Source: an uncultured Porphyromonas sp.
GTDB lineage: Bacteria; Bacteroidota; Bacteroidia; Bacteroidales; Porphyromonadaceae
Reading direction: 5' to 3'
Assembly: GCA_902490315.1 (NCBI GenBank)
Contig: CABUDK010000018.1
Span: forward strand, 1-22,792
Length of the DNA stretch: 22,792 nt
Under the pieces are notes generated by a model. The model made no database searches and was not told the DNA's origin. It was given only the letters and a program-made list of their open reading frames with translations. Shown piece by piece: positions 6,901-14,842 of the stretch; within the stretch, counting starts at the first letter, position 1, and every line of letters begins with the position of its first letter. The position numbers were made by a program, and so were the translations under genes.

Positions 6901-7299
6901 ATGAAAACGCACTTAGTCAAGCAGGGAGCTTATCTCTCGCAAATCGATAATCAACGAGGCAGCAGCGTAACGGTCGACCTCCCAGTCGCTTCTGGCGGCA
7001 CGAATCAGGGCCCCACCGCCTTCGAGCTTCTCGCCATGTCGCTCAATGGTTGCATCGCGACGATCTTTACCACGATGGCCGAGAAGAAGCGTCTCACCAT
7101 CGAGCATCTAGAGATAGATCTAGAGGCACAGACCACAGAGGGCGAGATGGATGCGATCGACTACACGCTACGAGTCAAGACGACCGCCACAGATCAGGAG
7201 CTGGAGAAGTGCCTCGAGCTGACCGAGAAGGTCTGCCCCGTAGGGCGACTCTTTCACCGCGCTGGTGTCCCCTTCACTCATCGCATCGAGCGACTATAA
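6901..7299 (+). CDS. OsmC family protein
   Basis: 132 residues, typical of OsmC/Ohr-like proteins. The motifs are the GPTAFELLAMSLNGCIATIF segment (37-56), with C51 on the central helix, and KVCPVGRLF (110-118), with C112. These two cysteines correspond to the redox pair of the family, whose characterised members reduce organic hydroperoxides in the cytoplasm as small dimers; whether this subgroup is an active peroxidase is not known to me. It is the last gene of the asd operon. The AT-rich 48-base gap before it could hold a weak internal promoter, but no good TAnnTTTG is seen. A bidirectional terminator follows 46 bases downstream. Confidence 0.88.
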   Translation: MKTHLVKQGAYLSQIDNQRGSSVTVDLPVASGGTNQGPTAFELLAMSLNGCIATIFTTMAEKKRLTIEHLEIDLEAQTTEGEMDAIDYTLRVKTTATDQELEKCLELTEKVCPVGRLFHRAGVPFTHRIERL

Positions 7300-7345
7300 G
7301 GAGCGCGCTTTTTTCATCTAGAGCAAGGCTGCGGCAAGCCAAAGC

Positions 7346-7383
7346 AAAACCCCACCATTGTGTTCGTACAATGGTGGGGTTTT
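7346..7383. terminator. Bidirectional intrinsic terminator between osmC and nrdJ
   Basis: AAAACCCCACCATTGT (7346-7361) and ACAATGGTGGGGTTTT (7368-7383) form a perfect 16-bp stem around loop GTTCGT. The ends give a T-run on both strands, so the one hairpin can stop the plus-strand asd operon and the minus-strand nrdJ transcript that converge here. Confidence 0.95.
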
Positions 7384-7463
7384 GTAGTTTAGAGGGGTTA
7401 GCTCTGGAAAGCTTGTCAAGCGACTCTCAAGAGCCTAGTGTAAAGGGGAGTGAGCCTCTCTGG

Positions 7464-10037
7464 CTAGCCACACTTTGAGGAGCCGCAGTTGGTGCAGATA
7501 AGACAACCCTCCTGGTAGACTAGCGTGTGCTGTCCGCAGTTAGAGCAGGCGGCAGAGACGCTTGTACCACTGGGTAGGTAACTCTTGAGAGCACGAGCCA
7601 CACCATTCTTCCAGGTGTTGATACTCTCATCGTTGAGCTCCATGCCTTGGACAAGATTGATGACCTGATCTATCGGCATCTGGTAGCGTAGGACGCCTGA
7701 GATGAGCTTGGCATAGTTCCAGTACTCAGGGTTGAACTTCGTGTCTAGCCCCTCCACCGTGGTCTTGAAGCCACGCTTGTTGTGAAACTGGAAGTCGTAG
7801 TGCTTCGTGCCGTCCTCATCGTAGCTGCGGATGATCTTACCCTTCGTTACGCTCTTGGGGAGCATGATACCCTCGTCATCGTCAGCGATACCTGTGAAGA
7901 CCTCGTAAGGCTTACCATCGAGCAAGCCGACGAAGGCGATCCACTTCTCCTTATTATTTTGAAAGCGTACGATGTCAGCCTCTAGTTCTTTAGGGCGCTT
8001 GCGTACCGTCTGAGACAAAGGTGTGGGCTCTACGGGAACTTCGGGCGCTGACTCCTGCTCACTCTTCGCTTGCTTCTCCTTCTTCTGCTGCTCCTCCGAG
8101 ATCAGTACGCCAGAGCGAGAACCTTCACGATATACGGTGCAACCCTTGCAACCAGCCTTCCATGCTTCAATGTAAAGCGTAGCAACCATCTCCTGCGAAA
8201 TGTCGGAGGGGAGGTTGATCGTCACGCTAATGCTGTGATCCACCCATTGTTGTATGTGTCCCTGCATCTTGACCTTGGCAACCCAATCCACATCGTTGGC
8301 AGTAGCCTTGTGGTAAGGAGACTTAGCGACTAGCTCTTGTAGCTCTTCGTGAGAATAGTTATGGTTTGGGTCGTAGCCGTTGATCTTCATCCAGGTGAGG
8401 AAGTTGTGGTGGTAGACCGTGTACTCCTCGAAGGTGTCGCCCGTCTCGTCGGTGTAGTCCACCTTAACATTCTTGTCGTTGGGATTGACCTTGCGTCTGC
8501 GCTTGTAGACAGGCATAAAGACCGGCTCGATACCTGACGAAGTCTGCGTCATAAGGCTTGTCGAACCCGTGGGTGCGATGGTGAGCATCGCTATATTACG
8601 ACGACCGAACTTCTTCATCTCCTCATAGAGCTTCGGATCAGCCTTGGCAACGCGCTGGATAAAGGGATTGTCCTTCTCACGCTCTGTGTCATAGAGGTCA
8701 AAGGCTCCGCGCTCCTTAGCCAACTCTACTGAACTTGCGTAAGCTGATAGGCAGAGTGTCTTCTGCACCTCCTCAGCAAAGCTGATAGCCTCGTCCGAAC
8801 CATAGCGCATGCCCATAGCTGCGAGCATATCGCCCTCGGCGGTAATGCCGACACCCGTGCGACGCCCGAGGAGCGTCTTGCGCTTGATCTTGCGCCACAG
8901 CTCACGCTCAGCTGCTTTGACCTCTTCGGTCTCCGTATCTGAGGCGATCTTCATGAGGATTGCATCGATCTTCTCTGCTTCTAGGTCAATGATGTCATCC
9001 ATGATGCGTAGCGCCTTGGCAACATGCTCACGGAAGAGGTCGAAGTCAAACGAAGCCTCTGCCGTAAAAGGATTGCGCACGTAGCTGTACAGGTTGATCG
9101 CCAGCAGACGGCAACTATCGTACGGACAGAGCGGGATCTCACCGCAAGGATTGGTCGAGATAGTCTTGAAGCCTAGATCGGCGTAGCAGTCGGGCACAGA
9201 CTCGCGGATGATCGTGTCCCAAAAGAGCACCCCAGGCTCAGCACTCCGCCAAGCGTTGTAGATGATCTTGTCCCATAGCTGGCGTGCCTGAATGGTGCGG
9301 GTAAACTTAGGCTCCTTCGAGTGTATAGGATAGGTCTGCACATACTCCTTGTCATCCACAACTGCCTGCATAAAGGCATCGTCGATGCGTACTGAGACAT
9401 TGGCACCCGTGACCTTACCCTCGGTCATCTTAGCATCGATAAAGGACTCGCTGTCAGGGTGATTGATCGATACCGTCAGCATGAGCGCACCACGACGACC
9501 ATCTTGCGCTACCTCACGAGTGGAGTTGGAGTAACGCTCCATAAAGGGTACCAAGCCTGTAGAGGTGAGGGCCGAGTTCTTGACTGGCGACCCCTTAGGG
9601 CGTATATGCGATAGGTCGTGCCCCACGCCACCACGTCGCTTCATCAGCTGTACCTGCTCCTCATCGATGCGGATGATGCCTCCGTAAGAGTCTGGCTCAC
9701 CATCTAGACCGATGACAAAGCAGTTCGAGAGAGAGGCAATCTGGTAATTATTGCCAATGCCAGTCATGGGACTGCCCTGAGGCACGATGTAGCGGAAGTG
9801 ATCCATCAGATCCATCAGCTCACTCTCAGAGAGCGGGTTGGGGTAGTTGTGCTCTATGCGAACCAGTTCTCGTGCGATGCGCTGATGCATGTCACGAGGG
9901 GTCTGCTCGTAGATGTTGCCATAGCTGTCCTTAAGGGCGTACTTGGTCACCCACACTTTGGCGGCCAGCTCATCACCGCCAAAGTACTCTAACGTGGCTT
10001 GATAAGCCTCATCAAAGGAATATGTCTTTTGCTTCAC
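7464..10037 (-). CDS. nrdJ: Class II (adenosylcobalamin-dependent) ribonucleotide reductase
   Basis: 857 residues. It reduces ribonucleotides to deoxyribonucleotides in the cytoplasm, using adenosylcobalamin to generate a thiyl radical, and so works with or without oxygen. Visible features are LSNCF with C106, the active-site NPCGE loop (296-300) with the radical cysteine C298, C309 eleven residues on as the likely redox partner of C106, a TGVGITAEGDM motif (394-404) and APTGSTS (488-494) in the substrate phosphate-binding region. The C-terminus carries six cysteines (C831, C834, C845, C848, C851, C856) in a zinc-ribbon-like tail, probably used for re-reduction of the active site. The ATG start matches the usual class II N-terminus. 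The leader contains no cobalamin riboswitch, and no ATP-cone or NrdB-like partner is present in the window. Confidence 0.95.
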   Translation of the reverse strand: MKQKTYSFDEAYQATLEYFGGDELAAKVWVTKYALKDSYGNIYEQTPRDMHQRIARELVRIEHNYPNPLSESELMDLMDHFRYIVPQGSPMTGIGNNYQIASLSNCFVIGLDGEPDSYGGIIRIDEEQVQLMKRRGGVGHDLSHIRPKGSPVKNSALTSTGLVPFMERYSNSTREVAQDGRRGALMLTVSINHPDSESFIDAKMTEGKVTGANVSVRIDDAFMQAVVDDKEYVQTYPIHSKEPKFTRTIQARQLWDKIIYNAWRSAEPGVLFWDTIIRESVPDCYADLGFKTISTNPCGEIPLCPYDSCRLLAINLYSYVRNPFTAEASFDFDLFREHVAKALRIMDDIIDLEAEKIDAILMKIASDTETEEVKAAERELWRKIKRKTLLGRRTGVGITAEGDMLAAMGMRYGSDEAISFAEEVQKTLCLSAYASSVELAKERGAFDLYDTEREKDNPFIQRVAKADPKLYEEMKKFGRRNIAMLTIAPTGSTSLMTQTSSGIEPVFMPVYKRRRKVNPNDKNVKVDYTDETGDTFEEYTVYHHNFLTWMKINGYDPNHNYSHEELQELVAKSPYHKATANDVDWVAKVKMQGHIQQWVDHSISVTINLPSDISQEMVATLYIEAWKAGCKGCTVYREGSRSGVLISEEQQKKEKQAKSEQESAPEVPVEPTPLSQTVRKRPKELEADIVRFQNNKEKWIAFVGLLDGKPYEVFTGIADDDEGIMLPKSVTKGKIIRSYDEDGTKHYDFQFHNKRGFKTTVEGLDTKFNPEYWNYAKLISGVLRYQMPIDQVINLVQGMELNDESINTWKNGVARALKSYLPSGTSVSAACSNCGQHTLVYQEGCLICTNCGSSKCG

Positions 10038-10305
10038 TTGAATAGATGTATGAAGGGTTATAGAATTAAGTCTGTTCAGAAGTCAAATTGTAGAGAGACT
10101 AAATTTGACTCTGCGAAATCTTTTGCAATATTACAACCAATAATTGACGTGTGCAAATAAATCAACCAGGAAGTACCTACATGTTGATAAGTTGTCTAAA
10201 TGAAAAACACAACTGTCTCATAGGCAGAGTTATCAGCACATGCTCTATAATTGAAAGTTGAACCTTTTGGAAACTCTCCTGCATAATAGATAGTTCAATG
10301 CTTGC
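10038..10305. other. Non-coding upstream region of nrdJ
   Basis: AT-rich stretch holding the candidate nrdJ promoter and nothing that looks like a gene on either strand. It lies between the nrdJ start and the 141-bp tandem duplication. Confidence 0.6.
10126..10157 (-). promoter_or_regulatory. Candidate nrdJ promoter
   Basis: On the minus strand, TTTG (10157-10154), a 20-base spacer and TAATATTG (10133-10126) resemble the Bacteroidota consensus with one mismatch in the -7 box. The predicted leader is about 80 nt. I searched this leader by eye for an aptamer with a B12 box and found none, nor a convincing NrdR box. Confidence 0.45.
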
Positions 10306-10587
10306 GTAATTGGTTGACTCTCCGACTTGAAACCTCCTTCTCGTTAAGCGTTTCTTGCTCTTATTCTAGAGATTTCTTGCTTCAGCACAGGCATAAAACA
10401 ACTTTTCTCCGAAGGAGTCCAGTTTGTTTCATCCGATGAAACTTTAGTAATTGGTTGACTCTCCGACTTGAAACCTCCTTCTCGTTAAGCGTTTCTTGCT
10501 CTTATTCTAGAGATTTCTTGCTTCAGCACAGGCATAAAACAACTTTTCTCCGAAGGAGTCCAGTTTGTTTCATCCGATGAAACTTTA
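10306..10587. repeat. Perfect 141-bp tandem duplication
   Basis: Unit 1 is 10306-10446 and unit 2 is 10447-10587. They are identical by eye, and the identity runs two bases further (GT). Each unit starts GTAATTGGTTGACTC and contains two short palindromes: CTCC-GAA-GGAG, and GTTTCATC-C-GATGAAAC (10426-10442 and 10567-10583). There is no coding frame. The perfect identity suggests a recent duplication, or one kept homogeneous by recombination; an assembly artefact is also possible. Confidence 0.95.
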
Positions 10588-10720
10588 GTTTCTTCCCCTT
10601 GAAACTAGAGTTTCTCCTGTATGAAACTGGAGCGATACTAGGGAAACAGAACGAGCGAAGGAGACTCTTGAGTTATTCAACAGCCACTTAGCGGTTATTT
10701 AAGAGGGCTTTAGCGATGCG
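10588..10720. other. Non-coding stretch behind the DUF5686 gene
   Basis: Continues with the same kind of short GAAAC/GTTTC inverted units (for example GAAACTTTAGTTTC and GAAACTAGAGTTTC around 10580-10618). No clear intrinsic terminator for the long minus-strand operon is visible: no stem with a T-run in the leftward sense. Confidence 0.5.
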
Positions 10721-13357
10721 TCAGAAGGAGACGGAGATACCTAGGCGGACGGAGTGACGCTGGAGAGGGGGGAGCCCTTTTCCTGTGATGCGGTAGAAGT
10801 ATTGGACGGAGAGCACCTTGAAGATGTTGCTCAACCCGGCCGAGCACTCTAGGTGTAGGTCGTTGTGCATGGGCTCAGCGTAGGTGGGTAGGAGGATTTG
10901 CCCTGGGCGCGGAGTGATGTGTCGTGGCGATGTGTCACCCCAGTAGCCATGGATGCCGACGAGCTCCCGTAATCCGAGACGCTTGACGAGCGGGATGCGG
11001 TTGAAGAGTAAACCCTCCATACGATAGAGGAGTTTGAAGTCGAGGTATTTGTCGGCGATGAACTCTAGCGGTTGTATGGTCTGGAAGGCGTCTGGGACAA
11101 GTAACCAGGCACGATTGCCGTAGGGTGTGAAGAGCTGCGACTGTGGGGTATTGCCTAGAGCGATACCGCTCTGGAGGGTTATGTCTAGTGCGCCTAGTAT
11201 GCTGAGGTATAGTCGCTGGCTGTAGGCGAGATGGAGCGCGCCGTGGGTCTGGTCATTGCCCCATAAGCCTCGTGGGTATACCGATCCAGAGATTGTGAAG
11301 GAGGGCTTGTAGATGTCTGCCGAGACGATGCTACCAGGCTTGCGCCCTGAGTAGGGTGTGCGTCCTGGCGTCCAACTGAGCGAAGCTCCGATCTCGGTCT
11401 GTCGTAGTTCCTCAACTTCGTATTGCTTGCCTTCGGCATTTAGCGAGTAGTAGTGGAGTGTGCCAGTGGGTCTTTGGCGCTGGTAGTCGACCCAGATGTT
11501 GGAGTATAAGCTAGGCGACCAGTCTATTTCGTGTGAAGCTTCTATATCTAGTCCGTAGTAGCGCCTTGTGATGGTGTAGGTGCCAAAGATAGAGGCGATG
11601 CCGTCTTTGTAAAGTCCGTAGCTCTCCTCCCCAGGAAAGAAGAGATCATTGCGTATGGCGAGTGCGAAGTTGTTGCGTGGGTAGCTATGCGGGTGTAGCT
11701 CTTTTGGCTTAGTGGCGTAGGTGAGACGAGCGTAGTACTTCCACTTTTTGTCCTTAAAGCCATAGGTGACATATCCCTCGGCAAAGAGCTGATTATGCAG
11801 TCTAGCCGTGGTCATACCTCCGAGTCGCAGCCGTACGCCTTCGATTAGGTTGGCACTGATGAGGGTCTCTAGGGGACCTAGATCTACATAGACGCGCTCG
11901 CGGTGTAGTGGCTCGGCAGGTATCGGGATAAAGCCTATGGAAGCCATCCTAGCGCATAGCGAAAAGAACTTGTACCCTGGGTCGTGGAGGATATAGTCGA
12001 CGAGCTGTGTGGCGCGCTGCTCGGTGGAGTCGATCGGTTCGGGGCGAACGACCAGCCCATAGTCGTCGATAACGTGTGTCATGAGCTGTTGGAGCGTATC
12101 TGCGGAGAGGAGAAGACGAGGATCGAGCGTTTCAGGTTTTAGCGCTGTGGCTCCTGTCTGGTAGTGGCTGTAGATGGAGGTGACACGTGCTAAGGCCGAT
12201 ATGTTTAGCCGCTTGGATACACGAAAGAGTGCATCGAGCCGCTGCCGCTCGGGCAGCCATAGGGTGTCACGCCGTCCGTCTGGTCGTGTGATGCTCTGCG
12301 GGGCGTAGTCGATAGTGATCTCTAGGCGGTCTACCCAGTTGACATTGGCGATGGTGGGTAGGCGCATCTCTACTCCGTGGATGCTGTAGTCCACGGTGTC
12401 TACTAATAGTGTGCCCGAAAAGCCTGCGTCACGCATCTCTATCGGTACGAACTGTATCTGGTAGCAGGCATTGCCCGAAGCGTCTGGAATGGTGTCTAGG
12501 AGATAGTACTTGTAGAAGGTGATACCTAGCTGGGAGTGAAGTGGACCGATGATCTCTTTGGAGAGTAATGGCAGGTCGTTGTCGTAGATGTCTACAGGAG
12601 CGAGGAGTGCGTCTATATTGCTCGAGAGCAGTCCCTCGTCGACCACCTGCTCGACTCCTTTGTGTCGTGTGCCGAGGAGTAGCGGGTTCTCAGAGTGCCC
12701 GTCTTTCTGTGCATAGACGGTGTGTCGCTCACGCAGTGAGAAAGGGAGGATGGGAGTCCTAGCGAGTGCGGAGCTATCGACGAAGCTCTTCATGCGCCAC
12801 TTGGGGATGCCCCAGTAGCCCTTGCCTCGTGTGATGTCTCCCTGAGCGAGGAGGGTCTTCTGGTAGAGTTGGTAGGAGTAGTCGGGTAGGGAGGATAGTT
12901 GGTTGCGCTCTTTATGCTGCATCACTTGGCGCATGATGGTTACGGCAGGATTGCCCTTGCGTCGATAGCGCTCTTTCTTGGGCTTGACGACGACTGTCTC
13001 TATGTCTGTCGCTTTTCGTGTGAGCGGGATGCGTCCTAATTCGTGATTTTGGTATTTGTCCAAACGTAATATCCGCACCTCATAGCCTATACAGCTGATC
13101 TGTAGCACGATGGTGTCTTGGGCTATGACGTCGTACTGTAGCTTTATCGTAAAGGCTCCCTTGTCGTCGCTGGCTGTACCTGTGACGCTCTGGCGTGTCT
13201 CGGTAGATATGGTGGCGTAGGGGATCGGCTCTCCTGTCTGCCGGTCGTATAGGATGCCCGAGATGGTGGTGCTACTAGAGACTTGTCCAACGAGGAGGGT
13301 GGGGAGCAGGTAAAGGAAGCTCCAGAGCAGGATCAGGTAGCTACGCTTGACTGGCAT
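10721..13357 (-). CDS. Outer-membrane protein with carboxypeptidase-like regulatory domain and DUF5686
   Basis: 878 residues. The N-terminus has a signal peptide: K/R at 4-5, a hydrophobic run at about 7-23, and probable cleavage near 24-27. It is followed by a carboxypeptidase-regulatory-like beta-sandwich domain (about 30-110; SGILYDRQTGEPIPYATIS and DDKGAFTIKL), as in many Bacteroidota surface proteins. The long remainder matches the DUF5686 pattern, with aromatic-rich alternating strands. It ends in RLGISVSF, and a terminal phenylalanine is typical of beta-barrel outer-membrane proteins. A role as an outer-membrane barrel is inferred; no substrate is known to me. It is the last gene of the minus-strand operon, starting 6 bases after the rpoN stop, so translational coupling is likely. 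Confidence 0.85.
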   Translation of the reverse strand: MPVKRSYLILLWSFLYLLPTLLVGQVSSSTTISGILYDRQTGEPIPYATISTETRQSVTGTASDDKGAFTIKLQYDVIAQDTIVLQISCIGYEVRILRLDKYQNHELGRIPLTRKATDIETVVVKPKKERYRRKGNPAVTIMRQVMQHKERNQLSSLPDYSYQLYQKTLLAQGDITRGKGYWGIPKWRMKSFVDSSALARTPILPFSLRERHTVYAQKDGHSENPLLLGTRHKGVEQVVDEGLLSSNIDALLAPVDIYDNDLPLLSKEIIGPLHSQLGITFYKYYLLDTIPDASGNACYQIQFVPIEMRDAGFSGTLLVDTVDYSIHGVEMRLPTIANVNWVDRLEITIDYAPQSITRPDGRRDTLWLPERQRLDALFRVSKRLNISALARVTSIYSHYQTGATALKPETLDPRLLLSADTLQQLMTHVIDDYGLVVRPEPIDSTEQRATQLVDYILHDPGYKFFSLCARMASIGFIPIPAEPLHRERVYVDLGPLETLISANLIEGVRLRLGGMTTARLHNQLFAEGYVTYGFKDKKWKYYARLTYATKPKELHPHSYPRNNFALAIRNDLFFPGEESYGLYKDGIASIFGTYTITRRYYGLDIEASHEIDWSPSLYSNIWVDYQRQRPTGTLHYYSLNAEGKQYEVEELRQTEIGASLSWTPGRTPYSGRKPGSIVSADIYKPSFTISGSVYPRGLWGNDQTHGALHLAYSQRLYLSILGALDITLQSGIALGNTPQSQLFTPYGNRAWLLVPDAFQTIQPLEFIADKYLDFKLLYRMEGLLFNRIPLVKRLGLRELVGIHGYWGDTSPRHITPRPGQILLPTYAEPMHNDLHLECSAGLSNIFKVLSVQYFYRITGKGLPPLQRHSVRLGISVSF

Positions 13358-13363
13358 GGGCGA

Positions 13364-14842
13364 TTACTTAGTCAACTTGCGACGCAGGCGAGCTGTGGGG
13401 AGTCCGAGCTGCTGTCTATACTTAGCGGTGGTGCGACGCGCTATGTCGTAGCCTTGCTGTGAGAGTGCCTCTGTGAGTTGGTCGTCCGTGAGCGGCTGGC
13501 GTGGATCTTCCCCTTCGATGATCTGCTTGAGGCAATCTTTGATCACTTTGGTGGAGACGTCGCTACCGTCCTTCGCTTGCATGCTTTCGCTAAAGAAGAA
13601 CTTGACAGGGTAGATGCCCCACTGGCACTGCACGTACTTGCTATTGCTGACACGTGATATGGTGCTGATGTCTAGTCGGGCTAGCTCGGCAACGTCTTTG
13701 AGGATCATGGGGCGCAGGTCTACGATGTCACCTGAGAGGAAGAAGTCTCGCTGTAGCGTCATGATGATGGTCATGGTGGTGCGGAGGGTGTCGTAGCGCT
13801 GCTGCAGAGCGGAGATAAACCACTCGGCATCCTTGACTCGGTCGCGGGTGTACTGTATAGTCTCCTTGAGCTTAGCGCGCTCGCTCTCTGACGCATCTCG
13901 GTAGTCGGCTATCATCTGCTTGTAGCTTGGCGATACGGTCAGGGCGGGTATCTCGCGCTGGTCGGTGAGGGTCAGGGTGAGCTCGCCCTCATGTTCGGTG
14001 ATGATAAAGTCTGGCGTCACCTTCGAGAGAAGGGTCTCAGCCGAGGAATCAAAGCCGTTGCCCGGCTTAGGCGATAGCTGGTGAATGAGTGCCGAGACCT
14101 CTTCGAGTTGCTTCTGATCAAAGCCTCGCTTGGTGAGTCGCTCGAATCGCTTGTAAGCAAAGTCATCGAAGTAGTGAGAGACGATCTTCTCCGCATTGAC
14201 GACGGTCTCGCTCTGCTCCATGCGGTGCAGTTGCAAGAGTAAGCACTCTTGTAGCGTCCTGGCACCAACGCCTGGAGGGTCTAAGCTCTGAATGATCTGG
14301 AGCAGCTCGGTGAGCTCCTGCTCGGAGGCATCGACACCCTCTTTGAGGAGCAGATCCTGAGCGATGAGTGGTAGCGAGCGGTCTAGGTAACCGTCCTCAC
14401 GGAGGTTACCTACTATATAAGGTACGAGTAACTGCTGCCGCTCGGTGAGCTCTAGGGTGGAGAGCTGGTTGTCGAGGTAGTCCGTGAGGGAGAGTCCGTG
14501 AGCGGCAAAGGGTATCTCCTCGCGTTGCTGCTCTCTCTCGGCGATCATCCTCAGCCGATAAGCTGGGATCTCGTCGTCATTGCCAAACTCGTTGCGCGCT
14601 TCGAGCCGATCTTGGTCGGACTGACTTAGGGAGGAGTCGACTTGCTCGTTGGTTGCGTTGCTTTCATTGGAATCGTCACGAGCAGTATAAGCCTCTTCGA
14701 GGGCGGGGTTGCGCTCGATCTCAGCACTGATGCGCTGCTCCAGCTCGGTGACAGGTAGCTCCAGCAGTTGTATCTGCTGTATCTGTCGTGCCGTGAGGGT
14801 CTGTCGCTGCTCTAGCTGCTGTTGCTGGCGATTCTTTAGCAT
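13364..14842 (-). CDS. rpoN: RNA polymerase sigma-54 factor
   Basis: 492 residues with the full sigma-54 plan. Region I is the glutamine/leucine-rich N-terminus (LEQRQTLTARQIQQIQLLELP, about 10-30), which binds AAA+ activators. An acidic region II spans about 50-95. The core-binding and helix-turn-helix domains follow. Near the C-terminus lies the RpoN box ARRTTAKYR (468-476), which recognises the -24 promoter element. Sigma-54 directs RNA polymerase to -24/-12 promoters and needs an ATP-hydrolysing enhancer-binding protein; none is encoded in the window. The ATG start overlaps the murF stop by 7 bases, indicating coupled translation in the operon. Confidence 0.97.
   Translation of the reverse strand: MLKNRQQQQLEQRQTLTARQIQQIQLLELPVTELEQRISAEIERNPALEEAYTARDDSNESNATNEQVDSSLSQSDQDRLEARNEFGNDDEIPAYRLRMIAEREQQREEIPFAAHGLSLTDYLDNQLSTLELTERQQLLVPYIVGNLREDGYLDRSLPLIAQDLLLKEGVDASEQELTELLQIIQSLDPPGVGARTLQECLLLQLHRMEQSETVVNAEKIVSHYFDDFAYKRFERLTKRGFDQKQLEEVSALIHQLSPKPGNGFDSSAETLLSKVTPDFIITEHEGELTLTLTDQREIPALTVSPSYKQMIADYRDASESERAKLKETIQYTRDRVKDAEWFISALQQRYDTLRTTMTIIMTLQRDFFLSGDIVDLRPMILKDVAELARLDISTISRVSNSKYVQCQWGIYPVKFFFSESMQAKDGSDVSTKVIKDCLKQIIEGEDPRQPLTDDQLTEALSQQGYDIARRTTAKYRQQLGLPTARLRRKLTK

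Noticed and set aside
8070..8333. Plus-strand ORFs inside nrdJ and other antisense ORFs within long genes
   Set aside because: They are frame shadows of well-supported genes, with no independent motif or start context.
10038..10305. A cobalamin riboswitch or NrdR box in the nrdJ leader
   Set aside because: No B12 box, no AAAGGGAA-type block and no paired NrdR-type palindrome could be found by eye.
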